From Thinopyrum elongatum (taxonomy: Eukaryota; Streptophyta; Magnoliopsida; Poales; Poaceae): a DNA stretch of 64,000 nucleotides. The notes beneath the pieces are model-generated. The model did not search any database, had not been told where the DNA came from, and worked only from the letters and a program-made list of their open reading frames with translations. The stretch covers positions 56,633,015 to 56,697,014 of the forward strand of contig CM022298.1 in the NCBI GenBank assembly GCA_011799875.1. The letters run 5' to 3'. Below, piece after piece: positions 23,606-34,448 of the stretch; position 1 is the first letter of the stretch; each line of letters starts with the position of its first letter. Made by a program: the position numbers and the translations under genes.

Positions 23606-26263
23606 TACATTGTCGTTCATACAGTCATTCCCCGTTGATCTTGTTATTACAAGATACCATGAATTTCCCCTTATTGTTCCGAGAATACCTTGTGCCTACT
23701 GCCTTGCAGTTCATTGCCGCATGAATACCCCTACGGATAATTACTCGCTCTTCTCGAGTATCCGTTCATCCCCAGTTATTATTGTGTTTCATAAGATACT
23801 TTGTAATACAATCCGAGCTTTCGAGGACCTCTGTCGCCTATTGCTCTAGAAAGTCTTACCTGCCTACACTCTGGTTAATTCCATATGCCTAGCAGTATCC
23901 ATTGATGCCCTTTTTCGTTATCATCTTGAGTCTTTCGATTTGATATGTTTGTGAATAGTTGCAATCATCAGTTGATCCTTATAGATTATCTTTTCGGCTC
24001 AGACGTCTTCCCGAACATGAGCTGGTTCTCGGCCAATCAGATTGCTATCGATTGTGCCCTAAGTCTATTCAACTTATCCATCCTTGATCAGAGCGTTTGC
24101 TTCTGATCCCTTGATTTGGAAATCATAATTCCATTGCATTTGAGCCTTGAATTAGTCAGTTGTTTCTGTAATCTCATCTCCTTGCATTCTTTCCTTCTTC
24201 TGATCACATTAGATCCATTGAGGACCGCTGAATCCTTTGTTGGAATGTTATCCGGCAGTGTCCTTAATCAAAATTTTGTGCGCTCTTCCTTTGATACATA
24301 TTGCCTTTGGTAAATTGTATTCTCTGCTTTGTTAACCTTGCTCTACTCTCGAGCTTGAGTTATTTACTCCTGAAGTTCGTGGTATATGTTCCTAAGATGC
24401 CCCATTGGGTTGAACCTATGTTTTCCCTAATCCGTGTGAACTCACAAGTTATGCGAGTCATACTCTTCTGGTACTTCGCCAGATAAAACTTCCACACTAC
24501 AATTTCTTCGAAAACGAGGAGTGAATGAAAGGTTATGCATTGAAGAAGTGGGAGTCGACCTTGAACCTTTGTGTTCATGCCCATGGACCCGATGTAGAAC
24601 TTATCATGGAAGCTGCTCGTAAAAATAATAAACCCTTGTTATAATCCATCTGATATTTTGCTTTGATTCTTTGCAATCGTGGTTCCGACCATATTTCCTT
24701 CTTGATTCCATTTCCCGGACAAGTTAAAACACTTGTCCTCTGCAGATCATTTCACCTGTCCAACCTCTATTCTAATCTACCTTCAAGTATTGCCCCATGT
24801 CATCCTGTCATTGCACTACCTCTTGTGAATTCCTATTGGAATGATACCCCATCACATCATTCCTAGCCTGATCGGCTATATTTTTATCGTGCCAAGTTTG
24901 AACTGTGCTACTTGGTTCTTATGCCCGGAGCAACTTCCGACGATGAGCTAAGCCTACGCCGATCTTCCTCATCTTATCAATTCACCCCGAACAACAAGCT
25001 TGACTTCGAGCTTGTGTCGAATCCGTGGTTCTCATAGCCTTTCACTTCATCCTTCCTTTTGCTTGATGTTGTTGCTGCTCAATGGCATCTTCATAGAGTC
25101 TCTCGACAAAATTTGTCGTGATCACCGTCAACACTTTGGCTTCTTCAGAGATGTCAATTGAACTCATGGCTAGAAATACCATCCCTGCCCTCGATGATTT
25201 GTGATATCATCGACAACCTCCTTGTATTCGTGCCAACACAGACTTGGTTATGTTTTGCTCATACCTTGTTTTCTTTGCTATTACTGAAGTTATTCCCTGT
25301 GTATTCTTGTGGCCTTCAGAGCCAACCTTTTCTTGGAACACCATGTTACTGCTACCTCGAAGCATGACTGTGGTATTCCGAATATCAACAAGAACATTGG
25401 AAGCGCAACGCTAAATGTTTCTTGATCTAATATCCAAACACCGTTGTATGGGTAATATCATGAATCTTTCCTCGCCCCTTTATCTACATACTTTTGAACT
25501 TGTTGTCCTATCATGTATATCCTGCTCCGCTTTTCCTTGAGCAGGAAACACTCCTAATTCTTGTGTATAAACACATTTTCCTTTCCATTGATTTGTTTAA
25601 CCTTTCTTGTGAACTATATGATATAAGCAGAAATAATCCCCTGCTTAAAAAAAAGAGCCTCGAGGTACAATTCGGTCAGTACGCCCATGTTACTAATGTT
25701 GATGACATTCCGGTAACCACCGATGGACGAGAAGTTTGCCTATTGGTCCGCCTCGTTCCACGAGCAGGAAAATGGTTCTCTTTGTCCCTCGCTCTTGGTA
25801 CCGATGTTGCCACCGACATAACTGACAGACTATCCTCTGACATACCTTGTTGTCTTGACCGGTAAGATGTCACCATCCTCCCTACTCTCGATCGACTTTC
25901 ATCACAGTCCCATAGGATCGGAACCTGACTCTCCTGTACATCCAGCATTCCCAATTATCATATGCTCTTGGCTTTGTGTGTTACCACGAGCCACCCTCTG
26001 AGAGATGATCTATTCCCGAAGCTCTGAACCCCTTCTCACACTGTGTTCAGGTATTGACCGTTTGTCCATTCGCTTGGAACTTCTTATTGTACCTTCATAC
26101 TTTGATCTCGATATTTTCTTAAGTTTCAACTCGAGAGATATGTCTGCCACATTTCCTGAATTGTTCACCAGATAATTAACCCTATAAGGGTCAGTTCTCC
26201 CGAAGTTCCCCTTTACTTCCCCACTTAAACCTCGGGACGAGATTTCTTGTAGTGGAGGAGATT
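23606..26263 (+). other. Non-coding interior and polypurine tract of the LARD-like element
   Basis: About 2.66 kb between the copia insertion and the right LTR. Only short frames are present (longest about 120 codons, 25494-25865), none with a retroviral domain. It is T/C-rich on the plus strand. The last part carries CTCGGGACGAGATTTC and then the purine tract AGTGGAGGAGA just before TGTAACATCC, the usual PPT position in gypsy elements. Confidence 0.75.
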
Positions 26264-29200
26264 TGTAACATCCCCAGCATCACACTACAGTAATCTCCCC
26301 TTAATAGTGGCCATGTCATCATGATCATCATGTTAATCTGCCACTTGTCCAAAATCTGCTACAAATTAAAATTCAACTTGCATGTCAAATAATTATTTCT
26401 TCTGTCATGCAATCAAAATAGTTCATCCTATGGCAAATAAACCCTAATTATTTGTCATGTTGTAACCAACATTTTTGGATTCCAAAAATACCCCTGGAAA
26501 TTTATTTAGGGGTCCAGCAGCATTTATTTTTGGCCTCTTCAATTTCTAAAAATGCTTGAACAATTCCTTTGGCACTGAAACTTTTTATGCAACACTACAA
26601 TGTTGTGCCTGATTATGTGTTGAGTTTAATATTCAGCTAAATTCATATGGTCACTCAAATAAATACAAATCAGTAGCTAGTTAAATGCAGAAAAAAAATA
26701 AAAGAAAAAGAAACAAAAATGCAAAAAAAAAGAGAGAACCCCCCTGGGCCCCGACCCAGCTGGGCCTCGGCCCAACTGGCCGGCCCACCCCGGTCCACCT
26801 AACCCCCCTACTAACCCTCCCCCCAACTACCCCGTAACCCTAACCCACCGACACCCCACTCCCCCCCACGCCTCGCTCCTCCCCTCCCTCCCCTGTCTGG
26901 ATCGAGATCGGGGTAACCGTGCCCCCGACCCCGTCGACACCGCTGCCGCCCGGAGGACCACCTCGCCGGAGCTCCCCCCCGCTGGATCTGGATTGGCACC
27001 CGAGCCGATCCCCGGTGCCAGCGCTCGCCGCCGTTCGCCATCACCTCGCCGGACGCCTCCTTGTCCGCCTCCCCGCCCGGCCGCAACGTCCCTCGCCCGA
27101 CCCCTACTCTGCAACGGGGGTGAGCAGCTGTGTCATCCCCCTTTCCCCTCTGTTTCTTCCCATCGCCGTAGCAACCGCGTCACCCTCCGCCTGCCGTCAC
27201 GCCCCGGCCGCAGCTCCGCAGCCGCCGCCACTGCCTGCGCTCACCCCGCCTGCTGCTTGCTGCTGCACGGCTGCTGCCGCAGCCGACCACTCGCCGACGG
27301 CCTTGCTCCGCAGCGGCCTTGCTCCGTCGCGCGCCGCACCGGCTTCGCCTCGCTTCCTCCTCTGCGGCCCCACACCGCCTGCGCCCCTGCCTCCCACCGC
27401 CCTGTATCGCCGTCCAGACGACGCCGCTGCGGGCTGTGTCTGGGGCTGCCGACGCCGGAGCGCGCCTGTGCGTGCCCCAGGCACGGCCACGGCCTCGAGT
27501 CCCCATAGTGTGCGCGCGTGCGTGCACGGCCACACCGATGGCCAAATGGGCCTATGATGATCGGGCCCCACGCCCCTTTTCTGGATAAAAAATAGAATTA
27601 AAATTAAATATTAAATAGTAATTATTTAATTAAAAAATGAATTGATTAACTTAATTAAGTTTGCTTAATTAACTTAACACTAATTAACCTGCTAATAAAC
27701 TAATTAAACCTGTTTAGTTAGTCTCTGACAATGACGAACGGGACCCACACGTCTGTTGACCTAGTCAACAGACGGTTAACTGATGACATCATGCTGACAT
27801 CACGCTGACATCATAATTGCATTTTCTAAATTAAATTAATTCTGTTAATTCTAAAAATGCAATAAAACTTTGGAAAATTAATATAAAATAATCCGTAGCT
27901 CGGTTGAAAATACTTTGTACATGAAAGTTGCTCAGAACGACGAGACGAATCTGAATATGCCCTTCATATTGCTGTCAGATGCCCCTAACTACCTGGACAT
28001 GGAACTTTTAGACTGATTTTGATAAATGAATAGTGCTCAACTTTAATAAAATAAATCCAAATAAATTCCTAAATTAACTAAGTCATCTAGTTAGGCAATA
28101 GAACACCTCTGCATATCATTTAGGCATGTCATGCATATTGTTTGCATTTTTGCCATGAATTTATTGTTTCTTCCCCCTCCTTCTCTCTCGATAGACGTCG
28201 AGACTGACGCCGACGCAGCTCCGGAGATCGACTACGCCCCTGACGACCTTGCCTTTGCCACTGAGCAACCTGGCAAGCCCCCCCCCTTGAACAATCTGAT
28301 ATCGCCCATTCCATTCTCTCATGCTTGCATTAGATTTTGCTACTGTATTTGATTGCTCCTATTCTGATGCATAGCCTGTTTTTTGTAACCCACTTATTGA
28401 TACCTACTTGCTTATCCTAAACTGCTTAGTATAGGCTGGTTAGAGACCCATCAGAGACCCCACTTTGTCCCAAGTTACCCCGCTGCATTATCATATGACT
28501 CGATCAGCATGATCGACAACCAGGCCCCGGCACCGCACATCACCCCCCTTAGTTGTACGACACTACTGTGTTACTATCGAGTGCCGAGGGTGATACCTCG
28601 TCAGCACTTCTGATGTCAACCTTGTAGGGTAGTTAATTGGTCGTGGTCATCGAGGGTGATTCCTCCTTCTCCACTCCCGATAACGGCGCTGTCATGCAAC
28701 ACCTCAAGTGTGAACTTATCGAGGGTGATTCCTCCGAGTTCACCTTGACATATACATCGAGTAAGAATCCAACGAGGATGATACCTCGGATTCCCCTGAT
28801 GTTATGGACACACGGATACTTGGACTTTACAACTATTACTTGGAAAGGCGGGTCGACCCTGAGGGGTACCCGCGAGTGATCTGAAGACAGGTTGACCTGG
28901 ACGGTACCCGAGAGACAAATACGAGGCGTGGCCGGGCATTCTTAGCCCTTGCCGCAAGTCCTCGAGACGGGGCGACGGGGTCACATCTATCGTGAGTCTC
29001 TGCTCGTTACCTCACTACCAAAACACTAACGATTTGGATATTTGATCTGAATGGGCCTCTGGCCCGATAGCACTAACCATCACGCGGGAATAAATATGGG
29101 TACTCTGCATCATGGCATCAGCCGAAAGCTCTGTCAGACGTCCAGTTCAGCATTGCGGCCGGGACGGACCGGCGCCCCCTGGTGCCTGGCTTCCCCCTGC

Positions 29201-30186
29201 ACGCAACGACCCGGAGTGCATGGGGCGGTGGCCCAAGACCCCTTAGCACTTAGGATATAGACCGACGAGGACCTCTCTGCTGAGCTCTAGGTAGAGTTGC
29301 GGTGTGTCGTTTGGCCGAGGCCGGGCATGACCCAGAAAAGTGTGTCCGACCGGAGTTAAGCAAGCGTGGTGGGTAAGTTGGTGCATCCCTGCAGGGAAGA
29401 ACTAATCTATGCACAGCCGGATCCTCGGTAAGGGACGCTCGGAGTTGTATCCCGATCGATACAACTAGAACTGGATACTTGTGATGAGATATGGATAGTA
29501 TGGCTCTGGGAGTCGAGGAAGGATCTCTGGGCGAGATTGATAACACTACTACTACTTTATATTGTACTAATCTACACTCTTCTAATGCTGCAAGACTGCT
29601 GGAGATGCTAGTCTTCGATAGGACTAGGCCTTCTCTCTATTCTGGCATTTTTGCAGGCCAGTCCATATATACAGCCTTCCTTTGATAATGTTGCATATGT
29701 AGTGTAGATCCTTGCTTGCTGAGTACTTCGGATGAATACTCACGGTTGCTTTGCTTCCTCTTTTTCCCCATATCCGTTTGATGCCACCAGGTGACGGTGC
29801 CCCTGCGATAGCTGCCCCCGCTGACGATCACTACTACTACCCCGAGGATGGCTACTACTACGAGATGGCCGACGACCAGGAGTAGGTTCGGAGGGTCCCA
29901 GGCAGGAGGCCTGCGCCTTTTCGATCGTAATGTTTTCTTTTGTCTCACCTTTTAATGGCCTGTCTGTCTTTCTTTTATATCTGTACTCAGGTATCTGATG
30001 CTTCCGTTGACGCTTGTATGCGAGCTTATGTATTGGAGCCCTCGAGGCCCCTGGCTTGTAATATAAAGCTTGTATGACTTTATTTATGTTTTAGAGTTGT
30101 GTTGTGATATCTTCAAGTGAGTCCTTAGGCTTGATCGTGTGTATTTGCGTGTATGGTTAGTGCACGATTAAGCCGGGGGCGCCACA
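26264..30186 (+). mobile_element. 3' LTR of the LARD-like element
   Basis: Pairs with 7272-11193. It ends in GGCGCCACA and is followed by the TSD GCTGT (30187-30191). It contains the GC-rich block at about 26790-27590 and the exon-like acidic/Tyr-rich segments at about 28194-28290 and 29792-29885. Confidence 0.93.
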
Positions 30187-30191
30187 GCTGT

Positions 30192-30740
30192 CCCTAACAA
30201 TAACTCCGCACTGATGTACAAATTTTTCTTTGGTCCGCTTAGGAGCAATTGGTTGGCCATCTGGAGCGACTTCTTCGATCGTGAACCTTTCATCCTAGCC
30301 CAACCTTTTCTTCGGGCCTCGTCTCCTTATAGAACTTTGGCTCGATCTGGAGGGCTAAAAGAAGAAAGAAGCATTAATATATGTACATACCAAACAATTA
30401 ATGCATCTAGTCAGTAGAGGCTTAATTAATATATATATATACCTCGCCGGTCTTTGCAACAGTTAAGGCTCCAACACCGGCAAAGCCGTCATATCCTCCC
30501 TCCTCCATTCGTTCACCGGAGCTGTCATGATCTCCTCCCTCCTCCATTCGATCACCGGAGCCGTCATGTTCTCCTCCCTCCTCCATTGGATCACCGGAGA
30601 CATCATCCTCTCTTTCCTCACCATCGGTGTCATTGAGAAACGACAAGGTGATATCACCTCCGTCGCGGTTTATATCCCCAACAACTCTTCTTTTTGTAAG
30701 TCTCTGTCCATAGTTTATGCAAATATTACAACATGGCAAT
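30192..30740 (-). pseudogene. CACTA ORF2, N-terminal exons on the far side of the insertion
   Basis: Minus-strand reading of 30192 to about 30415 encodes a basic/acidic stretch including RPEEKV-like and PDGQPIAPKRTKEKF sequences and runs straight into the Transposase_24 part left of the LTR element. A GT-rich intron (minus strand; GTATATATATA at about 30430-30440) separates it from an exon at about 30443-30739. That exon encodes three imperfect 14-residue repeats of the form SGDRMEEGGDHD, then VGALTVAKTGE. Acidic repeats at this point are common in CACTA ORF2 proteins. The gene is broken by the insertion and by stops at 7066-7245. Confidence 0.75.
30490..30612 (-). repeat. 42-bp coding minisatellite in the CACTA gene
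   Basis: Three in-frame 42-bp units (plus strand: CTCCTCCATTCG, then CACCGGAG, then TCATG) encode the MEEGG(E/D)HD repeats. The 42-bp length preserves the frame. Confidence 0.85.
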
Positions 30741-30984
30741 ATACAACCATGAGAGATGGATTAGTGGGAAACATAAAACTAATCACAACAAGGAATCATA
30801 TGCATATGAGTAATGGATTAGTGGCAAACATCATGCAAAGTTGACAAGTTTTATAACAGTTTGTTTCAGACGATCGTCGAGGACTCCTTCCCCTTCATGT
30901 CTGATGAGTTGTCCTATCTTTTGAGAGACGATACTTTGCGGACCACCTCTCTCATGCCTGTCCGACGTGCAAATCATATGTTCA

Positions 30985-31178
30985 TATGCCTCAAAATCAA
31001 AGTTATCGGGGTTATGTTTTAACGACCCCCCCTCATGTCAAAGTTATCGGGGTTATGTTTTAACGACCCCCCCCCCTCATGTCGAAGTTATCGGGGTTAT
31101 GTTTTGACGACCCCCTCTCTCATGTTTTCATATGACTCAAAATCAAAGTTATATATCTGGGTTATGTTTTAACGACAA
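30985..31178. repeat. Tandem repeats of about 46 bp with variable poly-C
   Basis: Four units of AAAGTTATCGGGGTTATG followed by TTTTAACGAC and a C-run of 5 to 10 bases, then TCATGTC. They lie in what should be an intron of the CACTA gene. The C-run differs in every unit. Confidence 0.85.
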
Positions 31179-31179
31179 G

Positions 31180-32455
31180 ATGAATACAAGATTTAACACA
31201 AGATGAATACAAAATGAATACAAGATTTATACACATGGAAGAATACACAACTCAACAAATGAACCAACGATCATCCTATGAACAAAACTCAACATACAAC
31301 AAATGGACACCTTTTGTCAAACAGCAGAGGGACGACCAGGGACCAACTCCACAGAGATGCAACAACACAACCTGTAATTCCACCGATTGAAAAAAAATTA
31401 GGCAAAACCCAAGTATAGTAGGTCTTGCATGGCAAAAAAAACCTAGTAAAACCTAGTAAAAAGAAGTATATTTGTCACCAAAATACAACACTTGACATGG
31501 CAAAAAAACAATTTTTTATGGAGGAGAAAATAGATCATGTTGAACTTGAGCATTTCTCAGACTATGAAATGCTCCTGTTGAACTAAAACTATTTCAATAG
31601 GATCAATGCAAAATGCAAAGTTCTGCTACAGATTATGACTTGGTGAAAAACAGAGTACATACATGAGCAGTTAATCTGATGACATGTTGGAGACAAGAAA
31701 TAAATATGCTACAGTGGTTATACATGGCAAGTAAAAGCATGGCATGGAAGTACTAGTTGCACATAACAAATGATGTTTACTGAACATGAGCATATGACCT
31801 CTAGATCAGTGGGATTCATCAAGGCATGCTGACAACAACATCATGATGCTGACTTGGGAGGCACATAACAACAAGCATAACAATTTTACAATTTATGAAA
31901 CTGACATGAGCATGTAGTAGACATAGCAATCTTTAAATACTCCATCGGCACAAGTTCATATGATGCACAGATCATTTACTATGGATTTTACAAAATGGAA
32001 CATTCGGTTAACAGGCTGACAGATATAACATGATAGCAACTGGAGAGCAACAACTAAACATGCTACAGCTAGGTAACATAGCAACCAAAAGCATGGCATC
32101 AAAGTACACATCACAAACACCAAATCACATGAAGGAATCATATCCATATGATGTCTAGATTAGTAGCAACCAACAAGCAAAGTTGGCAAGTTTTATAACA
32201 GACAGTTTAGGACCGAGTGAAATTAACAAGTATGAAAACAAAAACAGTGACTCGGCATGTTTGCAAGCTCATGGAACTCACATCAGGGCATATCATGGCA
32301 TGACAGAATTACTAGCAGCAAGTACACATAAAAATGATCCAATGTCATGTTGACAAGTTGCTCATATGGTGCATGTATTAATTCACACAAAAATGACAAA
32401 GTGACAAACATCAACATTTTTCAACACTTAACATCATTTAGCACTTTTGCAACAG
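31180..32455 (-). other. Probable intron of the CACTA gene
   Basis: AT-rich, no domain or long frame, with repeated words such as CATGGCA, AGCATG and GACATG. It lies between the acidic-repeat exon and a GC-rich first exon. The intron role is inferred from position. Confidence 0.45.
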
Positions 32456-32459
32456 AGCT

Positions 32460-32768
32460 TATGGCATGAACATGAATCCTAACATGCATTCAACAGGAAG
32501 GAGGGAGGAGACGGGTGGAGGTAGTATACCTGGCCGGTGGCGTCGGGGCAGGGGCACGGAGGCGTCGAGGCAGGGCAGGGGCGTGGGGAGCGGCGGCGTC
32601 GGGGCAGGGCGCGCGTCGGGGCAGAGGGGCAGGGCACGGCAAGGGCGTCGACGGCGAGGTCCAGCACCCTGACGGCGAGGGCGTCGACGGCGAGCTCGGG
32701 CAGCCTGGCGGCGTCATCGGAGGAACTGCAGATGGAGATTGTAAATTTTGGTAAGTGCCACTTATATA
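32460..32768 (-). promoter_or_regulatory. GC-rich first exon and TATA box of the CACTA gene
   Basis: On the minus strand a TATA box (CTATATAAG, about 32760-32768) precedes a GC-rich open segment (32490-32717) that starts MTPPGCPSSPSTPSPSG, is Pro/Ala-rich, and ends near a possible donor CCAG/GTATAC at about 32528. This fits the start of the CACTA gene, with transcription running left. The start codon choice is tentative. Confidence 0.5.
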
Positions 32769-32777
32769 GCCCCCTCC

Positions 32778-32985
32778 CCCCTTAGTCCCGGTTGGTGGCT
32801 GGAACCGGGACTAAAGGCCCCCCTTTAGTCCCGGTCCGAGCCATCAACCGGGACTAAAGGTGAATTTCACCAGGTGAATGGGCGGGAAGCCAAGGCCTTT
32901 AGTCCCGGTTGGTGGCTCGGACCGGGACTAAAGGGGGGCCTTTAGTCCCGGTGCGAACCACCAACCGGGTCTAAAGGCCTGTTGT
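32778..32985. repeat. CACTA subterminal repeats, upstream of the gene
   Basis: Three or more hairpin-forming pairs of TTTAGTCCCGGT and ACCGGGACTAAA with arms separated by short spacers such as TGGTGGCT. This is the densest cluster in the window. It lies directly upstream of the CACTA gene's TATA box, where it could serve both as transposase-binding region and promoter. Confidence 0.88.
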
Positions 32986-33013
32986 TGGCACAGCCGTGGG
33001 GCAGTGGAAGTTT

Positions 33014-33237
33014 AGTCCCACCTCGCTTGGCGAGAGGCGCTCGCAGTGGTTTATAAGCACTGATGCGGCTGCCCTCTCGAGCTCCTCTCTAATGCAGGCA
33101 GTACATGCCTAACGTTCCTCTCTCGCTTGTTGGGCCTACTTGCCCTGCGGGCCTGCATCCTGGCCCATGTACAGATGGGTTTCTAGTCGTATGCAGACCG
33201 TGGTGGCCTAGTAGGTGACACTTTTTTATTTTTTATG
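33014..33237 (+). ncRNA. Candidate small RNA gene with snRNA-type promoter
   Basis: AGTCCCACCTCG (33014-33025) resembles the plant snRNA upstream sequence element RTCCCACATCG. A TATA-like TTTATAAG lies at 33050-33057, about 25 bp on, the spacing known for plant RNA polymerase III snRNA promoters. About 25 bp further is a possible start, near 33080-33085. A GC-balanced stretch follows with a possible stem (GCCCTGCGGGC) and ends in TTTTTT (33232-33237), a Pol III terminator. The predicted RNA of about 150 nt is not U6, U3, 7SL or any RNA I recognise. It may be only a remnant carried by the CACTA element. Confidence 0.4.
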
Positions 33238-33239
33238 TT

Positions 33240-33797
33240 ATTTTAGTTTGCTATTAAAGTTTTTAACAAAAAATACTTTATGAAAATTCTTTTTGCTATT
33301 AAAGTTTTTAACAGAAAATACTTTGATAATCTTAGTTGCATAAATTTTATATAATTTTAAGTTATATTATTTCGATCATAACTTGAGGTTTATAAAAGCT
33401 TTTTAGTTGATTCTTTTTGCAATTGAAGAATATTATAGTTCTGTTTTAGTTGATCATAACAAAATGTTTTAATTGATTCTTTTTAGTTGATTCTTTTTGC
33501 TAAGTTTTATAAAATATTTTTAGTTTGCTATTAAAAGTTTTTAACAAAAAATACTTTATGAAAATCCTTTTTGCTATTAATGTTTTTAACAAAAAATACT
33601 TTGATAATTTTAGTTGCATAAATTTTATAAGATTTTAAGTTAATATTATTTTGATCATAACTAGAGGTTCATAAAAGCTTTTTAGTTGATTCTTTTTTCT
33701 ATTGAAGAATATTATAGTTTTGTTTTAGCTGATCATCACAAAATATTTTTAATTGATTCTTTCTGCTATTAGAGTTTTATAAAAGCTTTTTAGTTGA
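33240..33797. repeat. AT-rich tandem repeat of about 278 bp, two copies
   Basis: Both copies contain TTTTAGTTTGCTATTAAA, AAAAAATACTTTATGAAAAT and AGCTTTTTAGTTGATTC, and smaller internal repeats of GTTTTTAACA and TTTTTGCTATTA. They lie inside the CACTA sequence. Confidence 0.85.
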
Positions 33798-33863
33798 TTA
33801 TTTTAATGATTTTTTAACCTAATTTATTTTGATGCATAGACACATAGTGATTCAAAAAAGCCA

Positions 33864-33966
33864 ACACCATTGTTCTATGTTAAGGAGATAGACCCTTACT
33901 ACGAATCTTAGTCTTAAGAAGATTCATAGTAAGAGTCCATATCCTGAACAAAGGATGCAATGGTGT
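33864..33966. ncRNA. Foldback hairpin resembling a small-RNA precursor
   Basis: Arms 33883-33909 and 33919-33945 pair at 23 of 27 positions around a 9-nt loop (AGTCTTAAG). Outside them ACACCATTG (33864-33872) pairs with CAATGGTGT (33958-33966) across an internal loop. The single-hairpin form with scattered mismatches is pre-miRNA-like. Without RNA data it is only a candidate and may be a decayed inverted repeat of the CACTA element. Strand is undetermined. Confidence 0.4.
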
Positions 33967-34067
33967 CAGAAGCTTATCCCTTCTGGACGACCTGGATATT
34001 TAAGGTGGTCGACTAGCTCGTCAATTGGTGAGGTGGGACTAAATATGGGTGTGAAAATCTGCGGTAG

Positions 34068-34448
34068 GCCTTTAGTCCCGGTTGGTGCCACCAACCGGGA
34101 CTAAAGCTAGGTTTTAGTTTAGTATTTTCTTTTTTTCATGCATTCAATGATTTTTTGAGCTAAATGACCCTGAAATTAAAAAGCACTACAAATGAACTCT
34201 GAAAAGGTTGAAACTTGGCATGGTATCATAATTTCACCCACATAGTCTGTGCTAAAAAGTTTAGAGGGTTACGGCAAAAACTGGCTCCTTCGAAGTATCA
34301 GGGTTTCGGACGAAAACTCATCTATTACAAAGGGATTTCTTTTTTTTAACATATTTTAACTCCAGACTTTTTGCGTGTTCAATATGCACCATTCAAAGCC
34401 ACATCATCAATTTTCAACCCTTTTCTGACTTCATGTGCTATTTTTTGA
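34068..34448. repeat. Terminal piece of CACTA sequence before the copia junction
   Basis: One perfect hairpin of TTTAGTCCCGGTTGGTG and its complement (about 34071-34107), then an AT-rich region typical of CACTA interiors. It ends without a terminal inverted repeat at about 34448, where copia coding sequence begins abruptly. Confidence 0.65.

Larger units (their letters stand above)
7272..30186 (+). mobile_element. LTR retrotransposon derivative with 3.9-kb LTRs and a non-coding interior (LARD-like)
   Basis: Two direct repeats of 3922 and 3923 bp (7272-11193 and 26264-30186), each beginning TGTAACATCCCC and ending GGCGCCACA, flank the element. The 5-bp TSD GCTGT is perfect (7267-7271 and 30187-30191). 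A tRNA-Met PBS follows the left LTR and a purine tract precedes the right LTR, so the element is plus-oriented. Without the copia insertion at 11571-23600 the interior is only about 3.0 kb, and I find no gag or pol in it. The long LTR, the PBS and the GGGACGAGATTTC motif before the PPT recall Tekay/Del-type chromoviruses; that assignment is inference. The two LTRs differ at many single bases and small indels, so the insertion is not very recent. Confidence 0.95.
3501..34448 (-). mobile_element. CACTA (En/Spm) DNA transposon, right end lost, carrying nested insertions
   Basis: The left terminus reads CACTAGTAGAAAA, the 3-bp candidate TSD before it is ACC (3498-3500), and subterminal repeats of the TTTAGTCCCGGTT type follow at once. 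The same repeats reappear at 32780-32985 and 34070-34110. The transposon's gene runs right to left: 5' exons at 30.2-32.7 kb, the Transposase_24 domain at 6.6-7.3 kb and a Ulp1-like part at 4.1-5.7 kb. The 22.9-kb LTR element at 7272-30186 splits it; without that insertion the CACTA part is about 8 kb. No right terminus (TTTTCTACTAGTG) is visible. The sequence ends at about 34448 where copia coding DNA begins. No tnp2/Transposase_21 frame is present, so it is non-autonomous. Confidence 0.85.
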
